DNA from: Cynocephalus volans
Taxonomy: Eukaryota; Chordata; Mammalia; Dermoptera; Cynocephalidae
Assembly (NCBI RefSeq): GCF_027409185.1
Contig: NC_084463.1
Coordinates: 160,185,869-160,249,868 of the forward strand
Direction of reading: 5' to 3'
Length of the DNA: 64,000 nucleotides
Of this stretch, positions 24,256 to 36,110 are shown piece after piece (position 1 is the stretch's first letter; each line of letters opens with the position of its first letter). A program made the translations under genes and the position numbers. The notes beneath the pieces are model-generated. The model had not been told where the DNA came from. It made no database searches and saw only the letters and a list, made by a program, of their open reading frames with translations.

Positions 24256-25364
24256 CTATGGAGCAAGTAAATGAATGAGCACTACTCCCTCTAAAGGCAG
24301 TAGAAATAGAAGGGTGTGTTCTCCTGGAGTCCAGGAAAGTTGTCCTTGTGTCCAGTCTAGCAGGGAGTGACCATCTCCTGCCATGGGGATGGGGTGCAGC
24401 ATGTGCAAAGTCTGGGGACACAGGGTCATTCCCTGTGTCTAGACCCCCAATGCCCTCTGAGGTGGCTGCTTCCCAAATCTGCTTCTCTCCAGGGTCAGGC
24501 TGCACTCACATCTCTCATTGTAACTTGACTGGTTGTCATGTCTATCTCTTAGGAGTTGATGCTTGTCAGTCCATTCCCGAGCCAGATTCCCAGTGCAGTG
24601 TGTGCGCCACAGCAGAGGATTAGACAGGAGAGTGGAAGTCCTTCTGCCACCTTCCCCAGACAATTAACCACAAGCTCCACAGAAAACCAACTCCAAAGAC
24701 ACTCATTCCACAACCTAGCCCAGGCCTTGGAATAGAAGCTGAATGGGTGAATTTAAAATACTGGCAGGGTAAAGGGACAATATTCTCTTGGGGACCCCAT
24801 TGGGGTGTTTCTGGGATTAAATCCCAGGCCCCCGTTTAGGTCCACTAGTCCTAAGAAATACACTGGGCATTGCATTAGTGGTGACTAGATCCCTGTCAAC
24901 TCAAAAGGTCTGGGGAAGGATGGGGCCAGGGTTCCTCCCCTTAGAGAGAAGGGGGGGGCTTTGCCCAGGGGATGGGGTAGGGCCTCCCCACCCTAGATTA
25001 GGTGCAAGCTCATCAGGCAAACTGTTCTCTAGGCATCAGAGGCCCTGGGGGAGTCTCTCCCTTCCCCCAGGGATGGCCCACCCTCTGGGAATTTCTTAAG
25101 TGGGATTAGGATAGGTGTGGAAGGGATCATGGTAGGTGGCCTGGGGGGCTGCAGCTTTTGATTTAGTCCTTGGTGGAGGACTTGGATTTTATCAGAGGGA
25201 AGGGCTTTCCAGGAAGAAGAGAGGCCACGCCTCAAAACTGGATGGAGCTGGAGGGAGGAGGCTCCCTGGGAAGATGACTAGGCACAAGGTGTCCAGGCCA
25301 AAGAGCTCTACCAGGGTAGATCAGGGGCAACCAAGGAGTACAGTGGGATATGGACACACCTGAA

Positions 25365-25690
25365 AAAAAAGAAATTTAATCTATGAATACAGTAAAAACT
25401 GTTAAATTGTACAACTAAAATGGGTGAATTTTTTTTTGAATATATATCATTGCATACATATATCACAATGTAATGCATTTTGTTTAAATTGTGGTAAAAT
25501 ATACAAAACATAAATTTTACCACCTTAATACCATTTTAACTGTATGGTTCAGTAGTGTTAAGTATATTTACATTGTTGTGCAACAACAGAACTTTTTCAT
25601 CTTGCAAAACTGAAATGCTATTCTCATTAAACAACAACTCCCAAATGGGTGAATTTTATGGTATGTGAATGATATCTCAATAAAGATTTT
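25365..25690. repeat. Nested old L1 3' ends
   Basis: A sense-strand L1 3' terminus (AAATGGGTGAATTTTATGG, then CTCAATAAAG) appears split. Its start lies near 25400-25430 and repeats near 25645. The middle holds an antisense L1 3'-UTR piece (AAATTGTGGTAAAATATACA). This suggests one old L1 inserted into another. The call is by resemblance to L1M consensus ends. Confidence 0.6.
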
Positions 25691-25859
25691 TTTTTTTTTT
25701 TTTTAAAGATGACCGGTAAGGGGATCTTAACCCTTGACTTGGTGTGGTCAGCACCACGCTCACCCAGTGAGCGAACCGGCCATCCGTATATGGGATCCGA
25801 ACCCGGGGCCTTGGTGTTATTAGCACCGCACTCTCCCGAGTGAGCCACAGGCCGGCCCA
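25688..25859 (-). repeat. Dimeric t-SINE
   Basis: Minus-orientation tRNA-Ile-like dimer: T tail, then GATGACCGGTAAGGGGATCT, ending in GAGCCACAGGCCGGCCC. It was inserted at the end of an older L1 tail. A short AAAGAT direct repeat flanks it. Confidence 0.88.
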
Positions 25860-26126
25860 AAGATGTTTTAAAAAGGAAAGGATTTCCAACCCTGCACCCC
25901 CCAGGTGACATTGTGCCTATTTTGAGACTCAGTTCAAATATCACTTCTTTCAGAAGTCTTATGCCTCTCCTCCATCCTTCAGTCCTTAAACAAAGCACCT
26001 CCTTTGTACAAAGCACCAGCCTTCTGTAGCCAGTCTGGCCTTGAGACCAGGGTACTGGTCCCCAGAGGGCCCATGGTGGAGGGCTAGAGACAGCTGGGAG
26101 GTGGAAGCCTGGCCTCTGATCAGCTT

Positions 26127-26235
26127 GTTTGTTTGTTTGTTTGTTTGTTTGGCGGCTGGCTGGCAAGGGGGATCTGAACCCTTGACTTTGGTGTTACAGG
26201 GTGGCGCTCTAACCAACTGAGTAACCAGCCAGCCT
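26127..26235 (-). repeat. Monomeric t-SINE with (GTTT)n tail
   Basis: A single tRNA-Ile-like unit in minus orientation, whose tail has evolved into a (GTTT)n tract. Direct repeats TCTGATCAGCTT flank it at 26115-26126 and 26236-26247. Confidence 0.88.
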
Positions 26236-27168
26236 TCTGATCAGCTTTTGGTAAGGGGACTGGGTCGCTTTGGGCAAGACACTTCTCTCTGGGTCTCGGG
26301 GTCCTTTGCCTGTCTGTAGAAGGCTCTGTGGGAACCCCAGCTTGTTGTTCAGAGATATGGGACAGGCTTCACCTCCTGGGCCTGGGAGGTGGACAAGGAG
26401 GGAGATTATGAGTTCCCATTTAACAAACAAGGACATGGAGAACCAGATGGGCAAGGACTGCTGAAGATTTCCGAGCAAGGGGAGCGCTGGTCAGGTCTCC
26501 ATTGATAAAGTCCTGGATCCTAGCCTGGCTAAACTACCTGCCCTCAGTACAGGCCTCTGTTGGGCGGGCACCTCTTAGGTACCCAGGCTCCCTCAGCAGC
26601 AGGGAGGATGTATGGGCGGTTCCTCTGGAGCACTGAGTGGTCACCAAGGCCCAAAGTAGGGTGGGGCAGACTCTGAAAAGGGGCCTAGCCTCTCCCGACC
26701 TCATTGTCTAGTCTCATTATCCTCTCCTGCTGCTCAGCATGGACCAAATGTTCATCCAGGCAAAACTTCAGGGTGAAGATTTCACAGCAGTGCAGGGAGA
26801 TGGAGTTCAGGGGAAAAAAGTGTGTTGTGGTCCAGGGACCTGGGAAGGGGGCCCAGGACTGCAGGTCCACAACTTTTGGCCAGAATGCCAAACTCCTGTA
26901 ACCTACCTGTGTGTTGGGTTTTGAACCCAACAACAACAGCAAGATTTTGAACAAGGCACCACCTCACACACCCACTAGCACATCTTAGAGCCCAGAGGAG
27001 CTGGGAGGTCCATCTGGGGAGGCCAGGCTGCCTGGGGTAGGGTGGCAGCTCCAGAACAGCACGTCTTGCTCTCACATTTTGCCACTCCAGGGCTGGCCCT
27101 TTAAACCCAGACCATGATGTCACTGTAGACAGCAAGGGATGGGAGGGGGACTGCAGGTCTGAGGATGG

Positions 27169-27187
27169 ACTGCATTTCCCAGTAGCC
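27169..27187 (+). promoter_or_regulatory. Candidate ZNF143/THAP11 (SBS-type) motif, distal
   Basis: ACTGCATTTCCCAGTAGCC resembles the ACTACAATTCCCAGAATGC motif bound by ZNF143 and THAP11 at promoters. It lies about 500 bp upstream of the likely PPP2R5B start. Binding is inferred from the motif only. Confidence 0.4.
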
Positions 27188-27592
27188 TGTGGCAAACCAC
27201 ACCCCTCCCGGCACGTTCTGACTCACCACAGACTATTAACTAGTCCAGTTCCGGATTTCAGGGGTTTCTGAAGTGTCCGGCCATTCTGGGGTGAGAGTGG
27301 GGTTCCTATGGGGATGGCCTGGGGCATGGATGGCCCAGGCCAAACCTGTGGGCTTGGCATAGCATGCTAGCCCTCTTTTCCTGCCAGTGTCCTGACACCA
27401 CACCGATTCCTGGTACAAAGTCGAGTCCTTCTCTTTCCCTATGCTGTCTCCCTTCCAGAATCCGGGAGTCCAGCCCCCAGCTGGAACCCATCCCATTCTG
27501 CTCTCTGACTTCCAAAGCTTCAGCCTTTGCCCTGGAGTCCGCCCTCAGGGCTTACCCCTTCGGTCTGGTAGCTCCCTTTAAGCGGTGCGGGG

Positions 27593-27611
27593 ACTACATC
27601 TCCCAGCGGCC
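27593..27611 (+). promoter_or_regulatory. PPP2R5B: Candidate ZNF143/THAP11 motif at the PPP2R5B CpG promoter
   Basis: ACTACATCTCCCAGCGGCC matches the SBS core (ACTACA, two bases, CCCAG) well. It sits at the left edge of the CpG-rich region, about 100 bp before the presumed start of transcription. A TGATGTCAT CRE/ATF-like site follows at about 27682-27690. Confidence 0.5.
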
Positions 27612-27639
27612 CCGGGGCCTCCCTGACGCAGTCCTCACC

Positions 27640-27998
27640 CCCCGCCCGCTGGGAGGTGCGGGCCGAGCGGGAGGAGGTGACTTGATGTCATCCTGAGCAG
27701 CTGGGCGGCGGGTGCCGGTGCGCACAGAGCAGGGGCTCCCACTGCGCCGCGCCGCGCCGGATCCGAGTCCCACCACTCAGCGGAGGTTCGCGCACTGCTG
27801 GGGCCAGCCCAGAGCCTTCCGTGCGCCCGGCCTCGACCCGGGGCTAAGCTCGGGGCATGCTCCAGCCCCCTCCCCGGAACCCGGGAGAGAACCCAGGAGC
27901 GCCGCCGCCCAGCCCCAGCGCCCCGAGCGGAACCGCTGCGAAGGAGTCCTGAACGAACGCCCCCGGGGGTCAGCGACCAAAGTCTGGGTTTCTGAGAA
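27640..27998 (+). promoter_or_regulatory. PPP2R5B: PPP2R5B CpG promoter and untranslated exon 1
   Basis: The sequence is strongly GC- and CpG-rich, has no TATA box and carries a CRE-like site near 27685. A donor-like GTGAGC at 27999-28004 could close an untranslated first exon of up to about 300 nt. The acceptor of exon 2 is uncertain: a TTTTCAAAAG at 28452-28461 or CTGCCCCCCAG ending at 28553. The exact 5' end cannot be fixed by sequence alone. Confidence 0.5.
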
Positions 27999-28616
27999 GT
28001 GAGCGTCCCCTCGCCCCACTATGAGGTTTGGGGGGCCAGGAAGGAGGAGCTGAGGTGGGGGGAGGGTGCTGGCTTCTAGGAGGCAGGTGGCATGGGGATA
28101 GGGCCCTCAGTCCTGGGGAGAGTCCACCGCGGCCAGCGTCGGTGGATCAGGTACAGCCACATCCTGTAAGGGGTAGGGACGGGGAACAGGGCAAGGACTG
28201 AGTAGGGGCTGGCTTGGGGGATAGGGCCTATTCTGGGAGGGGTTATTTTGGAGCCTGGGCCCTTTAGTTCTGGGAGAAGGGAGGGACATGTCTCTGACGG
28301 GAGGGGGCTGCACCCCTGTTTTAGGTCTGGGCAAGGGTAGGAGGGAAAAGAAGACATGGGCACTTAGTTGCAGGCTCACAGACTGTCTCTCCTCAAAGAA
28401 CTGACTGGCTCTCTCTGTCTCTTTCTTGCTGACCTTTCTGCCCTGACTTCATTTTCAAAAGAGCCAGGGTGGGAGCTCTAACTGGATTCTTCTGGACCCT
28501 CCGGAAGGACCTTAGGCCTGAGCCAGCCTCCTTTCTACCCTGCCTGCCCCCCAGGACTGGAAAGTCATCAAAGGCCCTGGGGGGGGGCCCCAGGACTGTG
28601 GTTGTGCCCCCCCCCA

Positions 28617-28700
28617 ATGCCCCGACAGGATGGGCCCGAGTTAGTCCACCCCGCCTCACCCAGCATCCTCCAAGCCCAGAGGGAACCTCTGGGTCTCTGA
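28617..28700 (+). other. PPP2R5B: Upstream ORFs in the PPP2R5B leader
   Basis: An ATG at 28617 opens a 27-codon frame that stops at 28698-28700, 25 nt before the main start. A second ATG at 28630 gives a four-codon frame ending at 28644. Both lie in the leader whichever exon-2 acceptor is used. They could reduce initiation at the main ATG; this effect is inferred. Confidence 0.55.
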
Positions 28701-28725
28701 AAGCTTGATCTGCCGCCTGTCTGCC

Positions 28726-31700
28726 ATGGAGACGAAGCTGCCTCCTGCGAGCACCCCTACCAGCCCCTCCTCCCCGGGGCTGTCGCCTGTGCCCCCACCC
28801 GACAAGGTGGATGGCTTCTCCCGCCGTTCCCTCCGCAGGGCCCGGCCCAGGCGCTCCCACAGCTCCTCTCAGTTCCGCTATCAGAGCAACCAGCAAGAGC
28901 TCACGCCACTGCCCCTGCTCAAAGGTGAGCCAGCTGCTGGCTGCCTCGGTACCTGAGCCCAGGAGGGGACCAGCTAGGCAGCTGCCATCAGGGGGAGTTT
29001 GGGTGGCCCCTTCCAGGCTAGGAACTACTCTACCATTGGAACTGACCCCCAGTTCTCTGGCTCTCTGCTGACGCATGGCCTGACTGGCCTGTCATCCATG
29101 GAGGTGGGGCATCTGGAATGGCGTCACCCTGGGGGGCAGACCAGGGCCAAGGGTGGAGCCCACAGCCTGGGTTACAGGAGGCCACTATCAGCCCAGCCAG
29201 GTGCCTGCAGCAGGTGCTTGACATGGCTCCCTGTGATCACTGTGTAGCCCCTACCCCCATCCCTGTGTCACAGGCCAGACTGGCAGAGCCAGAGGGCACC
29301 CTAGAGACCCATGGCCCTGAGCTCCCCCACTCTAGCTCTTAGAACAGGGTGCCACCTATGAGAGGGAGGCAGTGGCTGTTTGGGTCACCTGTGGAAAGCC
29401 CACATATCCAGAGTTTGTGATCTTGCTTTAAAATCAGGCCATCATACTCTGCGAACCTGGATTAGAAGGAAAAGAAGAAGGGCCCCTAACCCCTGGGGGT
29501 GGAGGAAGGGACAGGAGTTGTTTGCTGTCTGCAAGGAGTGGGAGGTGGCACCAGAGCATGGGGTTTGGTGGCAGCAGAGGCTGCCTCAAGACCCAGCCCT
29601 AAGAATTAGAAGGGTCCACCCCACCCAGGCTGTGGTAGCTGGGACCCAGGCTCAGCTGCCTTCCCTCCCTCCCCAGATGTGCCAGCCTCTGAGCTGCATG
29701 AGCTGCTGAGCCGGAAGCTGGCCCAGTGTGGGGTGATGTTTGACTTCTTGGACTGTGTGGCTGACCTAAAGGGGAAGGAGGTGAAGCGAGCAGCACTCAA
29801 TGAGCTGGTGGAATGTGTGGGGAGCACCCGGGGCGTCCTGATCGAGCCTGTCTACCCAGACATCATCCGCATGGTGAGCACCTGGCACTCAGCCCCTGGG
29901 GGATGGCTGAGGGGTACATGAACCCTACTGACCCGCCCACAGGAACCCTGTGTGGAGAATAAACCCTACACTCTTCAGCTTGGTCTCAGCTCAAGGCCCA
30001 TGTCTTCCTTCCCCTTAACCCCATTGCTGCCCTGCACCCACTTGGTCCCTCCTGGCCTGTCCCACCTCTGCACCTTTGCTTATGTTTGCCTGAGGCCTGT
30101 AGTGCCCATGCCCCTTACCTTCCACTGCCTGGCTCAGGTGCTGCCTCTTCCATGAAGCCTCTCTCAATGCCCAAGTTAGAAATTTCTCTTTTTTTTTGCC
30201 CCAAATGCCTGTAGACCTCACTGCTTTTGATCTTGTCTTTCCCACTGGATTGCGTTTTATCCACCCTTGGGTCCCCAAGCCCCTGGCCCAGTGCTTGCAT
30301 GAACTAGGTGTTCAGGTGATGATTACCCAAGGAATGAATTGCTTGCTGGGGTAGGTGCTGAGGTTGACCCATTACAACGTCGGATGAAGGACCCTCTGGT
30401 TTCTGCATTCAAGGGCTGTTCCTTAAAGAACCCCAACTCTGCCCCTCAGATCTCAGTGAATATCTTCCGGACCCTGCCACCCAGTGAGAACCCTGAATTT
30501 GATCCTGAAGAGGATGAACCCAACCTTGAGCCTTCGTGGCCCCATCTGCAGGTGTGAAGGGCTAGGGAGAGCAGGGATCCAAGTTTTGGAAGAGATCTGA
30601 GGAGAGGGGAGAGGGTCTCCTTAGCCCCTAGACTATTGGATGAGGACCACAGGGTGGGGTGAGTGGGTGAGGCTGTTACTGAATTCTCTTTTTTGTCTGT
30701 CCCCCTCCCCCAGCTGGTATATGAGTTTTTCCTGCGTTTCTTGGAGAGCCCAGACTTCCAGCCCTCTGTGGCCAAGAGATATGTGGATCAAAAGTTTGTC
30801 CTGATGGTGAAGTGGGGAGCCCAAGCTGGGTGGTACCATAGGGCAGGGGCAGGCTCTCTGAGGAGTGTGGGATAGGATGGAAGCATCCTGGGGTTGACCT
30901 CTCACCTGACCCCTGACCCTGGGTCCCACAGCTCCTGGAGCTATTTGATAGCGAGGACCCCCGAGAGCGTGAGTACCTCAAGACCATCCTGCACCGAGTC
31001 TATGGCAAGTTCCTGGGTCTCCGGGCCTATATTCGCAAACAGTGCAATCACATCTTCCTCCGGTGAGTGGCTGTTGCCTGCCCAGCAAAGACTGGGGGAG
31101 GGAGAGAGATGTGTTGGGAAGATTGAGGCAAAGGCTCTCTTGGTAACATATTACATAATATTGATTACACAAAGCCTGTGAAGTCAGCAGAGAATGGGTA
31201 TTAATTTCCCTTTTTTTTTTTTTTTTGGCGGCTGGCTGGTACAGGGATCCGAACCTCTGAACCTTGGTGTTATGAGGCTGTTCTCTAACCAACTGAGCTA
31301 ACTGGCGAGCCCTAATTTCCATTTTACATAAGAGAAAATGGAGGCCGAGAGAGATGAAGTGGTTTGCAGGGATGAGGTCAATCTAGGATCTAAATCCTAG
31401 GATCTAAATCTTCTGAACCTTATCCTGCTGGGACATAAGGACCCAAAGAGAGAGAGATTCTTTCTGCAAATGTATATTGAGGACAAACATCCACGAGGCA
31501 TCAGTGGCCCACATTGGCCTTGTAGTTGAGATCACGGCTCTGGAGTTAGATGGCTTGCATTTGAGTTTGGTTCCATTATTTGGGTAAACTTGGGCAAACT
31601 ACTTAAGCTCTCTCCTAGTTTCCTCATCATTAAAATGGGGGTGCCACCTGTAATAAGTTAGGGACCATCATCAAGTGAAGCAATGCCTCCAAAGCACTCA

Positions 31701-34700
31701 ATATGGCTCCTGGACCAAGGCTGGGACTCTGAAACATTAGCTTTTATCGTTACTAGCTATAAAATAGGGAAGACATGACCCCTGTCCTCCAGGAGCTTGG
31801 AGTCCATTAGATTCTCCATTTACTAACTTTGAGGCAAGTGTTATTTAACCACAGAGTCTTGATTCCTTCATCTGTAAAATGGATTTAACTAAGCCCTTCC
31901 TCCTGGGACAGTTTTGAGAATTACATGGTACACAGTAGAATCTCTAAGTATTTGTTATTCTTTTGGTTGACTGGCATGAAGAGTGAAAGATATAGGCTGG
32001 GTGCCTGCTGATTGGATGGGGCTGAGGTGATGAGGGTTAGGGTCTGGGGGAGAATAAGATGAGCTGGAACACTTCATGGAAGAAAGGGTTGAGCTGGGAC
32101 TCAGTGGCAGAGGTGGCTGCGCTGAGAAGGGTATTTCAGAGGTCAGTGTTGATCTCAGTGAGGCCTGGTTTGGGGCACTGGGAAGGGATTGTGACCTCTG
32201 GGTGAGGATGAGTGTGCAATGTGTGTAAAGGTGGGCAGGCAGGATGGCTAAGGGGTGGGCGTGGGGTGGGCTGAACCTACCCCCACTGCTCTGAGCCCTC
32301 CTGCATTCTTCTCCTCCTCTCAGTTTCATCTATGAATACGAGCACTTCAATGGTGTGGCTGAGCTGCTGGAGATCTTAGGAAGGTAATTGTCCCTGGGCC
32401 TCAGGTGGAGTTTAGGATTCTGAGAGGAGGGACTGAGGTTATCTGAGCCCTCCTCTCTTCTGCCTCCTCCTCAGCATCATAAATGGCTTTGCGCTGCCCC
32501 TGAAGACTGAGCACAAGCAGTTCCTGGTTCGTGTCCTGATTCCCCTACACTCAGTCAAGTCACTGTCTGTCTTTCATGCCCAGGTGAGGCCTGGGCCTGG
32601 CCCTACTGCAAGAGGAGTTCCTGATAGAGTCAGAGAAGCCAGTGGGGTCTGGAGGTTAGCTTGACACTCATGGGATGCTACCTTGCCTTCTTTATCTGTA
32701 CTAATTCTGTTCCATCTACCTTAGACAGTTCCCACTGACCCTTTAAGGCTGACCTCAGGCATCAGCTCTGTGAAGCCTTACTCAGCCCCTTCCCCTAGTC
32801 AGAAGTAAACTCTCCTCCTACTATATTCCCAAAGATTGTGATACAGAATTCTACTATTGAACCTTTTGCAAAATTTATAAGGATTAGTTTGCTGACTGTT
32901 TCCCCTGTGAGATCATCATTATATTCCCAGCACACTGAGCATGGTGCCTTGGTACATCCTAGGCAGTTAGTAAATGCTTGGTGAATAAGAGAGTGGGAGA
33001 CAGTAAGTGAGCAAATGTCTGGCATCCTGTCCTGGGCAGTCAGTCCTTGGCACTCAGCCTTCTGCTGACCCCTGGCTTCTTTCTCTCTACCCCACACCCC
33101 TTACAGCTGGCATACTGTGTGGTGCAGTTCCTGGAGAAGGATGCCACCTTGACAGAGCACGTGAGTATCTCTGGGGGGAAGGCAGGCCTCTTACCTCTGC
33201 AGGTTTGACTCCTTTCTGCCTCAACCCCCACAGGTGATCCGGGGGCTGCTCAAATACTGGCCAAAAACCTGCACACAGAAGGAGGTATGAAGAAGGGCTT
33301 TGATGCCCACCAGGGAGGTTGGGAGGGCTCAGCTTCCAGGAGGCAGTCAGGTGTATGTGCATTTGGGGGAGATGTGAGCAGCTGTCCCTCTGTCCCTACC
33401 CCTGCTTCCAGGTGATGTTTCTGGGGGAGATGGAAGAGATTCTTGATGTCATCGAGCCTTCCCAGTTTGTGAAGATCCAGGAGCCCCTCTTCAAGCAGGT
33501 GGCTCGCTGTGTTTCCAGCCCCCATTTCCAGGTATGGTAGGGACAGGTGGTGGTGGGAGCAGAGGTATGGCCTGAGAAGGTCGGCTAGTTGGCCTAACAC
33601 AGCTCCCTCTGCCCTCAGGTTCTCTTGCATTCCTGGGTCTGATAATGGGGAGACGCTGACGGTCAGGAGACCTAGGGTCAAGCCTCAGATCTGCCTTCCA
33701 CTGGCTGAGGGGCTTCAGGCAAATCACTTTACCACTCTGAGTCTGAATTAGCTTCCTCATCTGTAAAATGGGCCAACAATGATCTCTTCACAGGGTAGTG
33801 ATAAGGACCAAAGAGATCATGAGTATAAACATGTTTGGTAAACTGAAGTATGCTCCAGAATGGAGTGGAGGGTTGTTATCATTTTCCCCCTTTTCTTAGT
33901 GGCCTTAGATTTCATTAGTCCCACTTTAGGACCACACCAGGCTTCCCTGCATCGTCCCAGCTAGCTGTAACTCATGTTCTCCTACATGTATGTACAGACG
34001 TTTTCCCATTCTTGTGAGCTGTAAGCCAGTGGAAGTCAATTCTTCCTCACAGTGACACTGGTACTTCAGTTTATAAAACATCTTAAAGTCCAGTATCTCA
34101 TTTGATTCTTAGAACAGCCCTGTGGAGGTAGGTATTATTAGCCCCGTTTTACAAATGAGGAAACTGAGACTGAGAGGTTAAATGTCTCGCTCAAGGTCAT
34201 GTGGATGTAGTAGAGTCTGTAGTGAAAATTTGTCTCCGAGCGCTGGACTCCAAATCCAGTGCTCTTTTCTCTGCACCATCTTGCTTCCTCCAGTGGGTCA
34301 GATGAGCCTTGAGGATGGGGTGTATGGATGCTGGGGGGCCTGGGTTTGGGGGTAGCGATGGATACCAGACTTTGTACACATGGAGAAGCCACTGCTAGGT
34401 ACTCACGCTGCCATTTTACCCGCCCCAGGTTGCAGAGCGGGCTCTGTATTTCTGGAACAATGAGTATATCCTGAGCCTCATTGAGGACAACTGCCACACT
34501 GTGCTGCCTGCTGTGTTTGGGACCCTCTATCAAGTCTCCAAGGAGCACTGGAATCAGTGAGTGCCCAGGTTTTGACCTAACCCACAGAAACTGGGACCAG
34601 AGCCAGCCAATCTAGACCCTGGGGTTATTCCTAACTGGAAAGGATCAGAGAAAGCATCAGAAGATGGCTGAGGGGGTGGTAAAAAGGGCAGGGAAGTGGG

Positions 34701-35538
34701 CAATGCTTGTGGTGTTCAGGGCTGCATGCTGGATTTGGGGGACAGGGATAGGCAGATGCCAGAGGAGGAGGGGAAGCCAAGCTGAAGTTGTTCTCATCTC
34801 CTCACCTCCTCCCTTGATGCTGCCAAGAACCATCGTATCTCTGATCTACAATGTGCTCAAGACCTTCATGGAGATGAATGGAAAGCTGTTTGATGAGCTC
34901 ACAGCCTCCTACAAGCTGGAAAAGCAGCAGTAAGTATTGGGGGACTAGGAATCGGGGAGAGGGGAGAAAAGCAGGAAGAAAGCAGATCCTCAAGGCTGGA
35001 GGGAACCTTAGAGGACTACTCCAAGCCCTATTTGATCAGATGTTTAAAGTCTCTCCCTCATGTTCCTGCCAAGTGCTGGGCCATCCTATGCCCGATTGCC
35101 CACCGCATCCTCCAGTCATTCTTCCAAGTAGTTCTTCCAGGTACCACCCTCTTCTGACTACCCGTAGCTTCCTACCCTTCAGCCAGGGCCACTCAGAGCC
35201 TGGCCAGTTCATCTTCTCCACGACTGTGGCCTGGGATCAGTCCCTTCTCAGTGCTTCCCTAAGCAGAGGGTTCCTACAGTCACAGAACAGAAAACGGTTC
35301 CGTGCCCTCCCTTTGCAGGTGGGGTGGTGGTGAGGGAGGCTTGACTATGGGGGGCTCCAGGTAGGGGAGCTGCCTCACCTCTCTCCACAGGGAGCAGCAG
35401 AAGGCCCGGGAGCGTCAAGAGCTATGGCAAGGCCTGGAGGAACTGCGGCTACGCCGACTACAGGGGACCCAGGGGGCCAGGGAGGCCCCCCTCCAGCGGC
35501 TTACACCCCAGGTGGCCACCAGTGGGGGTCAGAGCTAG
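28726..35538 (+). CDS. PPP2R5B: PPP2R5B, PP2A B56-beta regulatory subunit (13 coding exons)
   Basis: PPP2R5B is the B'/B56-beta subunit that selects substrates for protein phosphatase 2A; its HEAT-like repeats bind LxxIxE motifs. Coding exons: 28726-28924, 29677-29873, 30450-30551, 30714-30806, 30932-31062, 32324-32383, 32475-32583, 33107-33160, 33234-33284, 33412-33531, 34429-34556, 34828-34929, 35391-35538. They sum to 1494 nt (497 aa), the same length as human. The start [13 protein letters not shown] has a good Kozak context (GCCATGG). The Ser/Pro/Arg-rich N-terminus precedes the B56 core ([40 protein letters not shown]). The C-terminus ends VATSGGQS. All junctions are GT-AG and no lesion was seen. 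Confidence 0.96.
30000..30330 (+). repeat. L2 LINE fragment in PPP2R5B intron
   Basis: The order of phrases (CTTCCATGAAGCCTCTCTCA, a TTTATCCACCCTTGGGTCCC-like block, CCTGGCCCAGTGCTTG) follows the L2 3' consensus. It lies between the coding exons at 29677 and 30450. Confidence 0.6.
31210..31311 (-). repeat. Monomeric t-SINE
   Basis: A single tRNA-Ile-like unit in minus orientation (T tail, GGCGGCTGGCTGGTACAGGG, then CCAACTGAGCTAACTGGC). Flanking TAATTTCC repeats mark the target site. It lies in the PPP2R5B intron after the exon ending at 31062. Confidence 0.88.
31535..31710 (+). repeat. MIR element
   Basis: MIR-like sequence (AACTTGGGCAAACTACTTAA, then TTTCCTCATCATTAAAATGG) in the 1.26-kb PPP2R5B intron 31063-32323. 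The rest of that intron shows nothing recognisable. Confidence 0.7.
32690..33000 (+). repeat. L2 LINE fragment
   Basis: L2 3'-end-like phrases (GCTCTGTGAAGCCTTACTCA, then ATTCCCAGCACACTGAGCAT and TAAATGCTTGGTGAATAAG) in the PPP2R5B intron 32584-33106. Confidence 0.65.
33670..33860 (+). repeat. MIR element
   Basis: MIR-type blocks (CAAATCACTTTACCACTCTG, then CCTCATCTGTAAAATGGG) in the intron 33532-34428. Confidence 0.7.
34050..34200 (+). repeat. MIR element (second copy in the same intron)
   Basis: A second MIR-type block (TTTTACAAATGAGGAAACTG and neighbours) follows the first within the same PPP2R5B intron. Confidence 0.7.
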
Positions 35539-36110
35539 AGAGCCTCCCAGAAAGGGAAAAGCTGAACCCAGAGCTATCAGTCCCTCCATCCCTCCTCCTG
35601 CCCAGGGGCCCAGAGAGATACACGCTTATCCCTGGCCTTGCCAGAGTGGGCTCTGAGGACTCCCTGCCCAGTCCAGCGTGGGCAGTTTTTACCAGGGGGC
35701 AGACGAGGAGAGGAGAGGTGGTCTTGGCAACAGAACTCTCAGGCCCGCATGGCAGGACTTGACCAGGGCAAGCTTGACCAGGAAGCTGCCATCAGGGATC
35801 TTCCCCTGCCTCAGGCCAGCACGACATCCTTTCTCATCCCCACCGTGGGGGTCCATGGTCTATTTATTCTCGCCCTGCTTACCCTCAATACAGACACTGT
35901 CCTGGGCCTGGGGCATCTTCCTTCCCTCCCCTCCCTTGCCCTATACTTCCTTGTCCCCTCTTTATTTATTGGGCAGGGGGAGGGGTGAGGGCACAAACAA
36001 GAACAGATTCACAGTGTCCTGGGGTAAGGGGGGGGCGGGTCACAGTAATCATTGCCTATCTCCCTTCCTCTGGCTGGGGTAGACTTAATAAAGAGAGAAA
36101 CTCAAGAGCT
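35539..36110 (+). terminator. PPP2R5B: PPP2R5B 3' UTR and poly(A) signal
   Basis: A 3' UTR of about 570 nt follows the TAG at 35536-35538. The AATAAA signal is at 36087-36092, so cleavage is expected at about 36102-36120. This region overlaps the predicted 3' end of GPHA2 on the other strand. Confidence 0.75.

Larger units (their letters stand above)
22601..27590. other. Intergenic spacer between divergent ATG2A and PPP2R5B
   Basis: About 5 kb separate the two divergent promoters. The spacer holds MIR pieces (22895-22995, 24095-24255), t-SINEs (23472-23635, 25688-25859, 26127-26235), nested old L1 3' ends (25365-25690) and L2-like sequence near 25880-26050. The rest is unrecognised unique sequence. 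I see no exon with conserved coding character, and the open frames here lack family resemblance. Confidence 0.6.

Noticed and set aside
28393-29076. A 227-codon minus-strand open frame over the PPP2R5B start
   Set aside because: It is the antisense shadow of a GC-rich exon and its flanks. It has no family resemblance, promoter or splice support.
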